A DNA stretch of 64,000 bases from contig CM055102.1 of assembly GCA_029204225.1 (NCBI GenBank), forward strand, positions 19,693,182 to 19,757,181, given 5' to 3'. Shown one piece after another: positions 47,692-59,210 of this stretch (position 1 is the first letter of the stretch; the number at the start of each line of letters is the position of its first letter). A program made the position numbers and the translations under genes. The notes beneath the pieces are model-generated. The model searched no databases, was not told where the DNA came from, and was given only the letters and a program-made list of their open reading frames with translations. The DNA is from Diphasiastrum complanatum. Its lineage: Eukaryota > Streptophyta > Lycopodiopsida > Lycopodiales > Lycopodiaceae.

Positions 47692-48106
47692 CTTTCCAAA
47701 TTTGTCTGCATTTTTACTCAAGTTTCAAATAAGAGAGATCAAAATCCAAAGGTATGCATTTTTACCCAAGCATACATCCACCATATTTAAAATACACTAT
47801 TTCAAATTATTCAAACATTATTTTGTGCCTTAGCACAATTCAAAGTCCCAAACATTTGAAATATTCAAAATTTTAGAAAAAAGAACAATTACAAAAAAAT
47901 TTCATACTATTGGTGCTTAAACCTTCTTTATAGGGAATGATATCTTTTATACTACACTTATATAAAAATTTCGTAAGCTATGACATCCTTGTTGGTTAAT
48001 TGTGTATTTTTATTTTCCTTCTTTTATTATTACTCTCATTTATCTAAAGTTTGTAAACATATTACAGTGATTGCTTTTTCAAACCTTTGCATGATGCGTG
48101 TCTAGT

Positions 48107-48457
48107 TGTTACGACCATATTCAGCTAAGGACACAGAATAGTCCGTATGCATGAGGATATACATGAGGATGGCATGAGATATGTGACCTATGTTTAGATG
48201 GACTGCATGGGAGGTTGCATGGGTGCATGCACATACTTCCTACCCCTATGTATACGAGTAAGGACACACCCTCCTCCATTCTAAGTTTTGGCTTGTTTGC
48301 TAGTTTCCCTGCTCTCCGTAGGCATTCACTTGCCATGGTTAGGGGGTGTTCGGATACATCTCAATTGGATGGGTGGTTTGGCTCCCACTAGTCTCTTTAT
48401 GGGTTGATTCCTCATCTTAGTAGCTTTCCTGGTTGTTTTTTACATTGGTATTAGAGC
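48107..48457 (+). mobile_element. Putative LTR end with primer binding site
   Basis: TGGTATTAGAGC (48446-48457), a variant of the initiator-Met primer site, lies one base after a segment ending TTTTTTACA (48444). A plausible LTR start is TGTTACGACC at 48107. No gag is recognised downstream up to 49860, so the interior is unknown or lost. Confidence 0.45.
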
Positions 48458-49132
48458 CCGGCTAAGATGCAATCTTGGATGGGATGGAAGCACTTGGATT
48501 TGCATCTCGGAATGGAGTGTTGATTTCTCAAGGGAAGTTTGGGTTTGGATTCACTAATTTGAGTGTGAAGCATGTTTTCGAATAGTGCTCTTCTACATGT
48601 TTGATTTTGATAGAGATGGTGAGAATTAGTGTTGACTTCATTCTTAATTTTTTGATGCCTTGAGAAAGTTTTCATTTGATGTGAATGATCTGCATGAGTA
48701 GATCCACTTGCTTGTCTAAATCTGATTATTTTGGGGATGAATAATTTGCATGAATTTATAATGTTTTGGACAAGTTAGATTCAGATCTAGTTGCAGGATG
48801 TTTGTTGATAGGTTGGTGAGGAATCAATTTATCCGGAATAAATAAACTCAGTACAGCTGAAAATCTGAATTTAATGATTGCTTGATGAGGATTTGAGTTT
48901 TTTTTCAAAACAAATCCTCTTGTGATTCAAGCAAATTGTAAACATAGATTGGATATGGTAAGTTGCTCATTCTCTAGATGTAAATTGAAATAGATTTGGA
49001 CAAATGAGTGTTCCCTCCTGCTTGCGATCTTATTTATTTTTAAATGTTAGTACATATTTTTTTGGCCTCCATAATTTTTGTGCTACTGACACGTGGTAAT
49101 GTTTTGAGTTTTTAAAAACCTTTCTGTTTTTC

Positions 49133-49225
49133 AGCTTTTCACATTTTTGGGTTTGTCGTAGATCCTCTTCTGGCGTAGCTTTTCACGTCTTTGGGTTTGT
49201 CGTAGATCCTCTGGGGGCGTCGCAG
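49133..49225. repeat. 44-bp tandem duplication plus partial third copy
   Basis: AGCTTTTCAC.T.TTTGGGTTT and CGTAGATCCTCT recur at 49133 and 49177. The segment GTCGCAGATCCTCT follows. Confidence 0.85.
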
Positions 49226-49386
49226 ATCCTCTTTGCACAGCAACGATTTGAAGCCTGTCACGTTTGTTGCCTTTTTGGAGCTGCTCGATGTCCATGTGCA
49301 TGCAACCATGTGTAGCTGCTACCAACTTGAACAACTGAATTGTAGCTGTGATTTATAGAAAGACAGTTTTCACGTTATCAGATGCA

Positions 49387-49520
49387 ACATACATGTGATT
49401 TATGCAAGACAGTTTTGAAGAAAAGAAGCGAACCTGAGATTCACGAGAAACAGAAAGCATACACGTGATTTACAGAAAGAAAGATTTGAAAGAAAAGAAG
49501 AGAACCTGCTGTTTAATAGA
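49387..49520. repeat. About 71-bp imperfect tandem repeat
   Basis: ACATACATGTGATTTATG and GCATACACGTGATTTACAG begin two diverged copies. Each continues to GAAAAGAAG.GAACCTG. Confidence 0.7.
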
Positions 49521-49883
49521 AAGAAAAAGCTGCATGGCACATGGTTGGAAACTTTTACCACGTTTCAATTTTTGGGTAAAATTTCTACTGCCATGTTCCA
49601 ACATCAAATTTCTACTTAGTAATGTTTCTTCTGTTCACGGTTGCTAGGAACTTGTTCACAAGTAAGTTAATCAATTTTGTCACAATATAAACTACCAACT
49701 ACAATCTTACAAGTAAAACAATAAATCCAATGGGTGTTGCATATACAAATGTTTTGTGAAGAAAATGTTTGAATATGAGAGGTTAGAAAATGGGTTGTGC
49801 AGACTACGATCTTTTGGCCGAGTTTTGGGGAGCTCTAAAATGAATCCGGAATTGGATCAATATCTAATTCAATGGGGAAAATG

Positions 49884-50005
<122 letters not shown>

Positions 50006-50030
50006 CAACTTCATTAGTGTATTTTCCATT

Positions 50031-50884
50031 TCAAGAGATACATTTTGCAGCTACATAAGATTGAGAACCTCTTGCGAGTCTTGCTCGCATCGTCGTCTGT
50101 TTTCGCTCATTCATTTTCACCCCAGGGCGGAGCTTACTTCCGTAGTTTAGTGGCCCCAGGCACTCTCGTATCTTTTCAATGAAGCCCATCTCCTGCCAAT
50201 CTTCTATCATGGTGACGTATTGTGATGACATGAAGGCCGCTCTGTAGTATAGCCGGCCATCATCTCATGGTCTTCCTCTGACTGGAGGGCTACGTTGGGA
50301 TTGATCCTGATTGGATCCAAATCACGATCCCAAAAACAATCTTGCTGCATCAGAAAGGCCATGGATCGGCAATATTCGACATTTTCTTGCATGCATAGAT
50401 CGGCACTGGTCTTATATTTGTGCCTGAAGTCTAGCAACTGTAGCCTTAGGTCATCCAAGGAGATTTTGTCTAAAATTCTTGGAATCATTTGGCCTATTCA
50501 CCAATTCAACCCGTGGCTTTTCTACGGCCATGGATTTCTTCGTTTGAGCGGCATGTAAAATGGGTCGATTCGTTTCTATGCCGGTTCCCTCAGGTATTCT
50601 TGTAGCTGCCTGCTATCTTTCAAGACCTTGCTCCGCCATTCAAGTTGCGGTTGCAGTGCCGCAATGATCTCATCCCTGGTGGAGTATTGGCTTTGATCGA
50701 GCTCCTCTTTGCCTCCCCTCATGTTGGGAGGATATTTCCTTTCAAATTTCTCCGATTCTTTGGTATCAGCCATCTTGCCCCTAGGCATGGTAGGAGAAGC
50801 TGCCCTACGTTGTTGTGGTAGCCTTGCCAGGTAATTGTCCAGGGCCTTAGTGCCCGTATCTTTCAACAAAAGTGACAAATACAA
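50031..50884 (-). pseudogene. Unidentified protein-coding remnant, minus strand
   Basis: One minus frame from 50884 down to about 50207 stays protein-like across three stops (TAG 50578-50576, TAG 50524-50522, TGA 50500-50498). Segments are DNYLARLPQQRRAASP, KFERKYPPNMRGGKEELDQS, EIIAALQPQLEWRSKVL, ISLDDLRLQLLDFRHKYKTS and MAFLMQQDCFWDRDLDPIRI. A frameshift near 50220 leads to SQYVTMIEDWQEMGFIEKIR and LGPLNYGSKLRPGVK. Total about 280 residues. Charged, helical, without membrane segments. I do not recognise the family. A transposon accessory protein or a captured host gene fragment are both possible. Confidence 0.5.
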
Positions 50885-52430
50885 CCTATACGATCCTTAC
50901 CTATACAAAGAAACTTTATTTTAGTCATAAATTCTATAAAAAATATACATGTACATCATATGTACTCTCTATATTCCATAAAACAAACCTATTTAAAATA
51001 TGTTTTAACCAAGGCAGGGCCATGTGGCCTCAGCCACTTTTCGCTTGTTTTATTATGGACCTCATTTCCCTTTGTTGCATGTGATGAGGGTTTTCCCCAT
51101 TTTTGCATGAGTCTCTTAGGGAAGAAACATTTTTTGGAAGTTGCTTGGCCATTATGGTTTGCATGCCAGTTTAGCCCAGAGGTAGGCAAACTCAGCAGTG
51201 TGTAACTAGTGGTGAGAACTGTGGTTAGTGAAAAGTGATTCTTGAGTGACCCTAAGAATTAATTCATCGGTTTTTTTGATTAACTGGAAATAATGGGAAG
51301 AAAGAATGTTGCCTTTGATAGGAATTCTAACTGTCAAATTTATGAACTTGGTTATGAATTTAGGATTGTAGTCAAGATGTTATTTCTTGGGGGTGGGGTG
51401 GGGGGGGGGGGGTATCACCATTAACGATTTAACTTTGGAGTATGGGTACTCCCTGTGAATTGAGCTAAATTGTGCTCGGGGATATTCTTTACTAAATCAA
51501 TTTTTTTTTTTCGATCGGTAAGATACCGATGAGCTTGATGTTGCCTTCTAATTGATATTGATCATTAGATAAAGGACATGCAATAGCTTTTGGCAAGATA
51601 CTCGCTGAATGCCAATTTAAGTTAAAAATGTGTGAAATATTATTCAACAAATTTTTTTTTGTTGAATACAGAATTGGAATTTTGAAGTTCTATATTGGAG
51701 ATTTTTTATTCATGTAATTTTGCATTCTATTACGATAATTGTGAAACATTAACGGAGTAATGCTAAAGCTAGTTAATGAACAAAAAAAATTGATATTTTT
51801 CTGATATTTGATATATGTCTATATGAATTCTTTTTACCTTAACTAGATGAAATTTTTCGGGGGATCGAAAATTCTAAGGGCGAAAGAAATGGACATGAGG
51901 TTAGTGATATGTTTGTATTATGTAATTGGACTTTTGGAAATCCCTGTGGAAAAATCGCATATAACACAGTTGTTGAATTCGTTAAATTGAATTCATGCTA
52001 TATATCTTTACATGACCATGAAAATGACCATAATTTAAATGTGAATTAAAATATGAGGAATGAGAAGTGATACATGGTTCACATATGTTCTGTTAGTAAT
52101 GATTAAGCCTTATCCCTAGAGTGGGAACTCTCAAATGGAAGGGATTTGGAAACCTTTGTACTAACCAAAAAGGGAATCATGATGTGTTAATAAGCCATGT
52201 GTGAATCTTCTTGGCGATTCACCATTTCATAAATGGATTATTATAATCCATTATGAACAAAATTTATGGGTATCCAGTGCTTGGTTGTGATAGATATGTG
52301 CCTATAAGTTATGGATAATCCAGATGGAATTTTAAGATCTCTGGAATATCGGATATGGTGGTTAAAGATCTCTCGTACCAATTCAGATATATATATTGCA
52401 CATCTATTATTGTATTATTTTGGTTATTTT
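50885..52430. other. Gene-free interval
   Basis: No coding domain is seen. A G-rich run lies at about 51390-51412. The rest is AT-rich and unremarkable. Confidence 0.5.
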
Positions 52431-52439
52431 GAATTCTTA

Positions 52440-52600
52440 ATGTTTCCTTTTGATTAAGGAATACACTCGTGTTATTTCAACATGATATGAACAATATTTC
52501 TCTTCCATACATGGGTCAATGCCTAGTGGTATTCTTAGATGATATTTTCATCTACAGTGAATTACCTAAGGAACATAAGAGAATTAAATGACTAGAAGTA
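52440..52600 (+). mobile_element. Ty3/gypsy reverse transcriptase fragment
   Basis: The plus frame reads FQHDMNNISLPYMGQ followed by CLVVFLDDIFIYSELPKEHK. The catalytic box FLDD followed by IFIYS and an H a few residues later is diagnostic of gypsy RT. Upstream the LTNAPATFQ-equivalent is frame-shifted. The rest of RT is lost after a stop at 52587-52589. Confidence 0.88.
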
Positions 52601-53376
52601 TTTTCAAAAATTGGTTGAAGACCGGATCCTATATTTAGATATAGGATAACAAGATATCTTTTTGATTTTCTGGTGAAAAGATCTAGAAGCAAAGGACTTC
52701 TTAGAGAGAAAGTTGATGGTATGGGACATCAGTGATTCCAAAGGAAAATTCTTGTACGAGAGTGATCTGTAGACTAGTGGTTAGTAATGGTAATACTAAC
52801 GTGTAAATCCATTGGTTAATTGTTTCAAGGTATTTTGGGAAATTAGAGATATAGATCTGGATCCTAATGGTATTTCATAATTTATAGATCAAAAACCCTT
52901 AAAGCTATTTCTCATATTTTAAGAACTCTTACTTCTTTTTGGTTTCTCAAATATAGACATTTGATTAAATTCATATGATCCTTTCAGTGTGAAAATTACT
53001 TCTTTTCTGAAGGACTGCTATCAACATATAAATTACTACTTGTATGATTAAGGCTTGGAGTTTGAGACGTTCCAAGATAATTGTGTTTCAGTTTCTTAAA
53101 TCCGTCTCTTATGCATAGATAGATCTTAGATGCATAGATTGTCTCTTATGCATAGATAGATCTCAGATGGATGATAGTTACTATTACTCATTACAGGAAT
53201 TCCTGAGTACAAAAGGACCCTATAAGAAATGCCATGTAGGATGGACGAATTCATAAAAAAAAAATCATAATACAAGAAGTGTCTGTCTGCAATAGTTAGA
53301 GTACAAAACCGCTCTTGTTACAGTCATGATTAACCAAGTTTTCTCTCGGAAAAAATCATCCCTCAGGAGAAATCAA
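52601..53376. other. Gene-free interval
   Basis: Degenerate AT-rich sequence. A short direct repeat of ATGCATAGATAGATCT.AGATG occurs at about 53110 and 53150. No domain is recognised. Confidence 0.5.
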
Positions 53377-53695
53377 CTCTTGGGAGAAAAGAGAGTGGGG
53401 CAAGAATTGAAAAGAACAGTGCCAACTACATTACACTATAGATTGAACAAACTTAGAGGAAAAATAGCTGGACGCATTATAACATTTTCATCAATTAGCA
53501 ATCACCATCTTTGAATGCTACGTAAAATGCTTACACCTCTCGAGAGAAAAGAGAGATGGCAAGATTCGAAAAAAGAAGAGCGCCAACCAAAATACACGGA
53601 TTGAGCAAACTCATAAATAAAAAAAATGAGCAACATGGCAACATTTGAATCAAAGATCAATCTCATTCTTCAAGTGCTACGTGAAATGATAAACT
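53377..53695. repeat. About 160-bp imperfect tandem duplication
   Basis: CTCTTGGGAGAAAAGAGAG (53377) and CTCTCGAGAGAAAAGAGAG (53537) begin two diverged copies. Both continue through GCCAAC, ATTGA.CAAACT and CTACGT.AAATG. Confidence 0.8.
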
Positions 53696-53786
53696 GGTAA
53701 TGTGAAATGTATAAAGGTGTTGAGTATTTCATTTATTTATTTTTTGTTGAATTGATATTGAGTGTAACCTATTTTTCCTTCTTACA

Positions 53787-54248
53787 ATGAACAAATTTCA
53801 TCTCCGTATAGATCTTCCTGAAGAATATGCTCCTTTGATTAAAAGAGGTGTCAAAGCATCTTGCTTATCAGTTGATGATTCTTTGCGCTATAGGGATGAC
53901 AGGAAAACAAATTTGGACCTCTGGGCAGACGGGACATTATATCCTAAAGATCCATATTCCATGCAACATCCCAAATTTTGTTCAGTTACTCAATTGAGAT
54001 ATTTTGTCTATCATGGAAAGAGTGGTTTGCTAGCTTATTGTGAAAGAATAAAAGAATATGGTAATGCATTTTCAATGGAAAGAATCCATTGTTTAGAGGA
54101 TGTAATTAACATATATCTTCAGATGGTGCTCAAAAAAACTATTTTGCGAATAGAATTGTTAGAAGATGAGGTTCTTCAAAATGAAAATGAAAATCTTCGA
54201 AATAATAGTGAATTGTTACAAAAAAAACACTACAAGAAAAGTACGTAG
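53787..54248 (+). CDS. Unidentified ORF truncated by a CACTA terminus
   Basis: An ATG frame open for 147 codons up to the CACTA terminus, 153 in total. The N-terminus is MNKFHLRIDLPEEYAPLIKR, followed by DDSLRYRDDRKTNLDLWADG, PKFCSVTQLRYFVYHGKSG and a C-terminal helical, coiled-coil-like part (LEDVINIYLQMVLKKTILRI, ENENLRNNSELL). The last six codons lie inside a CACTA transposon end that starts at 54228, so the true 3' part has been displaced. The frame has no lesion before that point, although flanking elements are heavily decayed. There is no signal peptide or membrane segment. I do not recognise the family. A single exon of a larger gene is possible. Confidence 0.45.
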   Translation: MNKFHLRIDLPEEYAPLIKRGVKASCLSVDDSLRYRDDRKTNLDLWADGTLYPKDPYSMQHPKFCSVTQLRYFVYHGKSGLLAYCERIKEYGNAFSMERIHCLEDVINIYLQMVLKKTILRIELLEDEVLQNENENLRNNSELLQKKHYKKST

Positions 54249-54800
54249 AAAGGGCGGCCAAAAACTGCCATCTAGGTAAGCTTAAAGGGTGGCTTTTGGT
54301 ATCCGCCCTTTAAACCGTTGGCCACCTTTTCGATGCTGCTATTTAAACCATTTCTTTAAGGGTGGCTTTTGGTTGCCCTACTTTGTCAAAGGGCAGCTTT
54401 TAGTCGCCTTATATGCATAATTTTAAGGGGAAAAAAGAGTCAAAGGGCGGCTTTTGGCCATTCTATAAACTTGCTTAAAGGGCGGCTTTTTAGCCACATT
54501 TTATGAACATTGTTAACAAAAGTTTAAAAGGGTGGCTTTTGCTTGCCCTTTATTCAGTCACACAATTTAAAAAAAAAATAGAGCTGCCCTTTAAACCAAA
54601 TTTAATGGCGGTCTATACTTGTCATTGTGCCTATTTCAGAAGAAAAAATTGGGATTGACTTTTATGCACATTTTTTAGTTTTTTAAAAAAAGTATAGAAG
54701 TGTCGCTTTTGGCTACTCTACAACCATGTCATTGGTTAAAGAATAATTCTGGCCACCCATTCATCTAAATTTTATGACGATTTATAGGGCAGTTTATGCT
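54228..54800 (+). mobile_element. CACTA (En/Spm-type) transposon end
   Basis: CACTACAAGAAAA at 54228-54240 is the canonical plant CACTA terminal inverted repeat. It is followed by subterminal repeats in both orientations: AAGGGCGGCC, AAAGGGTGGCTTTTGG, CCGCCCTTTAAACC, AAAGGGCGGCTTTTGGCC, TTGCCCTTTA (about eight in 350 bp, 54249-54600). No opposite end (TTCTTGTAGTG) or transposase was found downstream, so it is a truncated or rearranged element. Confidence 0.9.
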
Positions 54801-55215
54801 TCTCATTTTGTCTCTTTGACATCCAAACATCACCCTTACACTACCATCAAAACAAGTTCAAAAAATGGTTTTTGTTAATACCCTTAGTAGAATAAGGTCT
54901 ACAAAAATTAATCGAGTGACTGAGAACTACTTTGTGGATTGACAATAAAAAAACAACAGAGTGATGATTATTTTTTGCCCTTTGTGTGGTGTATAAAAAA
55001 CAAAAGAAAAAGAAAACAATTGTTTATACCATTCATAAATTTTTATTTAAAGCTAACAACTCTTAGCCACCTTTGTGATGAGATGCATAAGAGTAAAAGA
55101 GTGGCCAATTGTGATGAGATGCATAAAAGTAAAAGAGTGCCAACAAATCACTCTTTATGCCAACATTCAATCATTGTTTAAAAGACTTTTTGGCCTTTAT
55201 ACAAATATTTAAATA
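54801..55215. other. Gene-free interval after the CACTA end
   Basis: A short direct repeat GTGATGAGATGCATAA.AGTA occurs at 55074 and 55112. No coding domain is recognised. It may still be CACTA interior. Confidence 0.5.
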
Positions 55216-55467
55216 TTATAGAGTGATTTTTTTTTTATATTGCCTTAAAAAAAAGTTCAAAGTACTCTTTTCTATGATGTATGCAAGAGTGTTAATTGGG
55301 TGGAAATTTTGGAAGATGAGGTCTTCAAGGGTACTCCCTATGCCTTCAATATTGCATTCTTGGTCATTTGCTATATAGATAGTTTTCTTAGCTCCTCCAT
55401 AAGGCATAATAGATGTGAAGGACTCCTTGGAGCTACACATATGTGAAGAATCAACAAATACATTCAA
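55216..55467 (-). mobile_element. Ty1/copia protease-region fragment
   Basis: VDSSHMCSSKESFTSIMPYG followed by IYIANDQECNIEGIG is the region around and after the copia retropepsin. DSGAS has shrunk to DSS, so the active site is lost. It lies at lower coordinates than the RNase H of the neighbouring minus-strand copia, so it belongs to another copy or a rearrangement. Confidence 0.85.
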
Positions 55468-55499
55468 AGAAATAAACCAACTTAATCGGACATTTTTGG

Positions 55500-56110
55500 A
55501 CCCCCCCCAGTACTTATTATAGAATCTGTCCTATAGTAGACTAATGATATTTCCTTGCCTTGCACCTTTTTCCTGAGGTAGTGATATCTGACTTCAATAT
55601 GCTTACTTCAAGAGTAAAATATTGAATTTAGAGATAGTGCGATTGTGCTTTGATTATTACAAGATATGGTTGTTGGTTGTAACTAAGCAAGGTCGATATC
55701 TACTATTAGATTTCTCAGCCAAATTGCCTCCTTGGCAGCATTTGTGGCAGCTATGTATTCTAATTCAATTGATGATAATGCTATTGAGGTTTGTTTTCGG
55801 TTGTTTCATAAGATTGGCCCTTGATTGAATAAGAATACAAGTTCAGAAGTTGATTTTCTGGTGTTGATATCTCCTGCCCAATCTGCATCTGTATAATCTT
55901 CAAGAATGTTGGCAGATTGGTTGACTCCATAACATATGCACAAATGTTTTGTTGCTTGGACATATTTCATGACCTTCATGAGTGTTTTCCAATGGATTGG
56001 TATGGATTTGGCCTTGGATTCAATAGGAACTGGATAAGTGAACTCTCTGAGTATGCAAGATCGGGTCGGGTGCAGAGCATTCCATACATCAGTGAGCCGA
56101 TAATGGAATG
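55500..56110 (-). mobile_element. Ty1/copia RNase H (minus)
   Basis: The minus frames give SLMYGMLCTRPDLAY, HWKTLMKVMKYVQATKHLCI, DYTDADWAGDINTRKSTSE, RKQTSIALSSIELEYIAATN, AAKEAIWLRNL, NQSTIAL and SKHIEVRYHYLRKKV, in native order. The catalytic Asp of DADWAGD is kept. Several stops and shifts are present. Together with the RT at 56938-57690 it forms one element split by an insertion. Confidence 0.92.
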
Positions 56111-56937
56111 AAATAGATACTATTTCTGTGAAAATGCAAAAATCATGCTTGGTAGAGGCCAAAATCTTGTATGTAGGATAAACACACATGTGTGGAGCCT
56201 GTTCCCACGTGTGAAAGTAGTGCACTATACATTTACCATAATCATATATGTTGTACATATGAGTTAATTCAAGTTCTAGTGGCTAAAAAGGCCAAAAACT
56301 AGTTTTCTAGATATATGACACAAGACATCAATCTATTGATTGCATGAGCCAGATACTTTGGATAGGTGTCTCATCCATGTGTAGAGGACAACTCACATGT
56401 GTGGAAAAAGCTGAAGTAGACGAGTTTTTGCTTCTAGAAGATTTCTATGAAGATCTCCATATAGTAGGAAATTGGACCAAAAATGCCCAAAATAGAAAGT
56501 TTGATCCAAGTGTCAAAATTGCATGATGATGACAAAGCATCCTCACACATGTGAGATATGATGCATGATCAGTACCTCGAGCTCCAAAAAGTGTATATAT
56601 AGAGGCATATTTGGCTACAATCAATATGAAACATCAATCTTGATTTTGGAAGCAATTTTGTGTAATTCTCTCTATTTGCCTACATTTGTTTTGATTGTTT
56701 TGAGGTTCTATCATAGTGTACTTTATTTTCAGGTTGGAGTCCGTACTCTGACAGGGTTTCACATGTGTGAAACCAACAACTACATCTACCTTCATTAATG
56801 ATTGTTCTTGTTAGGTTTTTATGTCTAGAATTGATCTAGATTGATCTTAATCTTATGTAGATTGATAGATCAAGTAAATCTAACATCCAATCCCTCTTGA
56901 GGATCAGATTAGGATCCACTCTTGGTCCATTTTGTAC
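56111..56937 (+). mobile_element. LTR-like insertion between RT and RNase H
   Basis: The segment replaces the central RT (catalytic box region) of the minus copia. It contains six CACATGTGTG-like palindromes (56187-56770), of the type found in the LTRs of the 22-27 kb element. A TATA-type GTGTATATATAGAGG lies at about 56590 on the plus strand. Borders and target duplication could not be fixed. Confidence 0.4.
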
Positions 56938-57690
56938 TTATCCCACAATCTCATCTCCTCCTTTTCTGCCTCGGTTTGAGGACATTCTTCCTTTGATAGT
57001 TTCAAACCGGGGTCGAGTGGAAAGAAGCTTGATTTGCAGTTGGTCATCCCATATTTTTTCAACACATAAGTGAGATATCGTTGTGACTGATGTAGATCTG
57101 TCTGTTGGATTGATTGCGATAAATCTGAATTTTGAGACAGTAATGGGTGGACCCATATCAGTCACCTTGTATTCCTGGGCTAGCATGCTTTTTGTATCCT
57201 TCAAGAGATTCAGATTGTTACTAAACAGTTACATATCATCTACATATAAAGTGATGATTATGAAGGAAGTCATGGATTTTGAAAACAAGATGCTCCTTAC
57301 CCTTGAGCTCGTATCCCTCTAGTTGCGACATGTAGATCTCATGTTCGATAGTCTTGTTCAGAAAAGCTATTTGGACATCCACTTGGTGGACTTCGAAATC
57401 TCGGCTATAGCTGCATAGGAGAGTAATAGTCAAATTGAAGTATGTTTAACAACAGGGTCTCTGAATAATCTAGATCTGGAATTTGTAAGAAACCTTTGGC
57501 GACCAATCTAGCCTTGTATCAATTTGGTGTTTCTTTAGCATCATAGTTCGCTTTGAATATCCATTTGCATGGAATCAAATTTTGATCCTTTGGCAGCTCT
57601 ATTATAGTCCATGTTTGATTCTCAATTAGAGAATCAAATTTCGTGTCCCTTGCGGCTTTCCATTGATCAACACCTTAATGTTGAAATTTC
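56938..57690 (-). mobile_element. Ty1/copia reverse transcriptase, N-terminal half (minus)
   Basis: The minus frames read DQWKAARDTKFDSLIENQTW, LPKDQNLIPCKWIFKANYD and KARLVAKGFLQ. These are followed by RDFEVHQVDVQIAFLNKTIE and HEIYMSQLEGYELKGKEHLV, and further on EYKVTDMGPP. This is the conserved order WK.A...E...L...TW / K..GCKW.FK / ARLVAKGF / VDVKTAFLNG of copia RT. One Asp of the catalytic triad (QVDVQIAF) is present; the YVDD segment is missing here. Confidence 0.92.
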
Positions 57691-58226
57691 ACAATTCTAG
57701 CTTGACCAATTTTGGTCACATGCATTGTAATTGGCAAGATGGCCATGTAAACAAATGCCACACGTGCCACATAGCGTAGGATGCTTTCCCAAGACTTCAT
57801 TCCTCATATTACATTGTGATAGCATCTTTGAAATGAGGCCAAAATGTGTTTGGATAGGGTAGATAAATTCTAGGAGCTAAAAATAGCATGTTTTACATTG
57901 TTTTTGGAACTTGAGATCTTGACTTATCAACAAAATAAGCTAGTGAGTATACATTAGGACCATCATTAAATGTATAACCATATGCCACATGGACATCTAC
58001 TAGAGGAGTAGGAAAAGCATCTGAAAGAACGACCGTAGACCCATGAATGATATCAAAATAAGGAGCATAGGGGACAACATCTATAGCATGGCGCTCAAGA
58101 GCATGAGTAGTATCAAAGTGCTTAACAACAATATCAAAGCATGCAACAACATCGACAGTAGTAGCAATGCATGTTGGATTTATCTCCTCTACTCTCCTAA
58201 ATCTCATTTTAATCTAGTTTCATTCA
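57691..58226 (-). other. Interval with an unrecognised minus frame
   Basis: The minus frame 57893-58207 includes CIATTVDVVACFDIVVKHFD and AFPTPLVDVHVAYGYTFNDG. It is Asp/Val-rich and unrecognised; it may be the variable linker between integrase and RT of the minus copia. No other gene is seen. Confidence 0.4.
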
Positions 58227-59210
58227 TTGCTACATCTTTATCTGCATTGTCGCGTAATTATCACCCTATATGTAGATGATACATTGCTTTTCAACAATTG
58301 TACCAATTTGGTGAAGGATGCTAAGCAGATGCTATCTTTTGAGTTCGACATGACTGATCTGGGCGTAGCTCGCTTCTATCTGGGCATTCAAATCCAAAGA
58401 GACAGAGTGAGATGACTGATATTTATTACTCAACAAAGGTATTTTCACAATATCCTTATTAGATACAATTTGATTAATTGCAAATTAGCGCACTCATCGA
58501 TGGAACCAGGCCTGCGATTGTCGAAGGACCAGTGTCTTCAAACTAAGCAGGAAAAGGAGTACATGAGAGAATATCCCTATCGATCGATACTTGGATCTCT
58601 CATGTATGCAATGGTCTGTACAAGACCTGATATCGCTTTTGCAATAAGCTCACTCGGCCAATTCATGGCCAATCTTGACATCACCAATTGGAAGGCTCTT
58701 ATAAGAGTCATGAGATATATCCGAGCTACCGTGGACCATTGCATCTGCTATGGAGAAGTCAGTAACGACAATCTTCATCGGCTTAGTAGATTTTCAGATG
58801 CAAGCTGAGGAGGAGATGTAGTCAATCCTAAGTCCACATTCGGATTTACATTCTTTTTCAATGGCGGTCCCATATCATGGAATAGTCGTAAGCAAACCTC
58901 TATAGCCCTCTCATCTACAGAAGCATAATATATTGCAGCTTCTCAATCTATTAAAGAGACATTTTGGTTGAGAAATTTACTGGCAGACATTGTTTGAACT
59001 AGTACACCTCGACAATCATCTTCTGTGATAATCAGAGTGCAATTATCTTATCGGCCAACCCTAGATTTCACTCTAGGAGTAAGCACATTGAAATCTGATA
59101 TGACTATGTTAGGGGAAGGATTCTCGACAAAGAGGTGAGTTTAACGTACTATCAAACGCAGGACATGATTGCAGATGTGCTCACCAAGGTACTGGGCATT
59201 AATTCATAAG
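58227..59210 (+). mobile_element. Ty1/copia RT C-terminus and RNase H (plus)
   Basis: The plus frame reads ITLYVDDTLLFNN (catalytic YVDD), FEFDMTDLGVARFYLGIQIQ, YRSILGSLMYAMVCTRPDIA, IRVMRYIRATVDHCICYG, NGGPISWNSRKQTSIALSST and KETFWLRNLLADI, then MIADVLTK. This is the copia order to the end of pol. Stops at 58413 and later, with frameshifts, show it is inactive. It is closely similar in sequence to the minus-strand copia at 55.5-56.1 kb. Confidence 0.93.
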
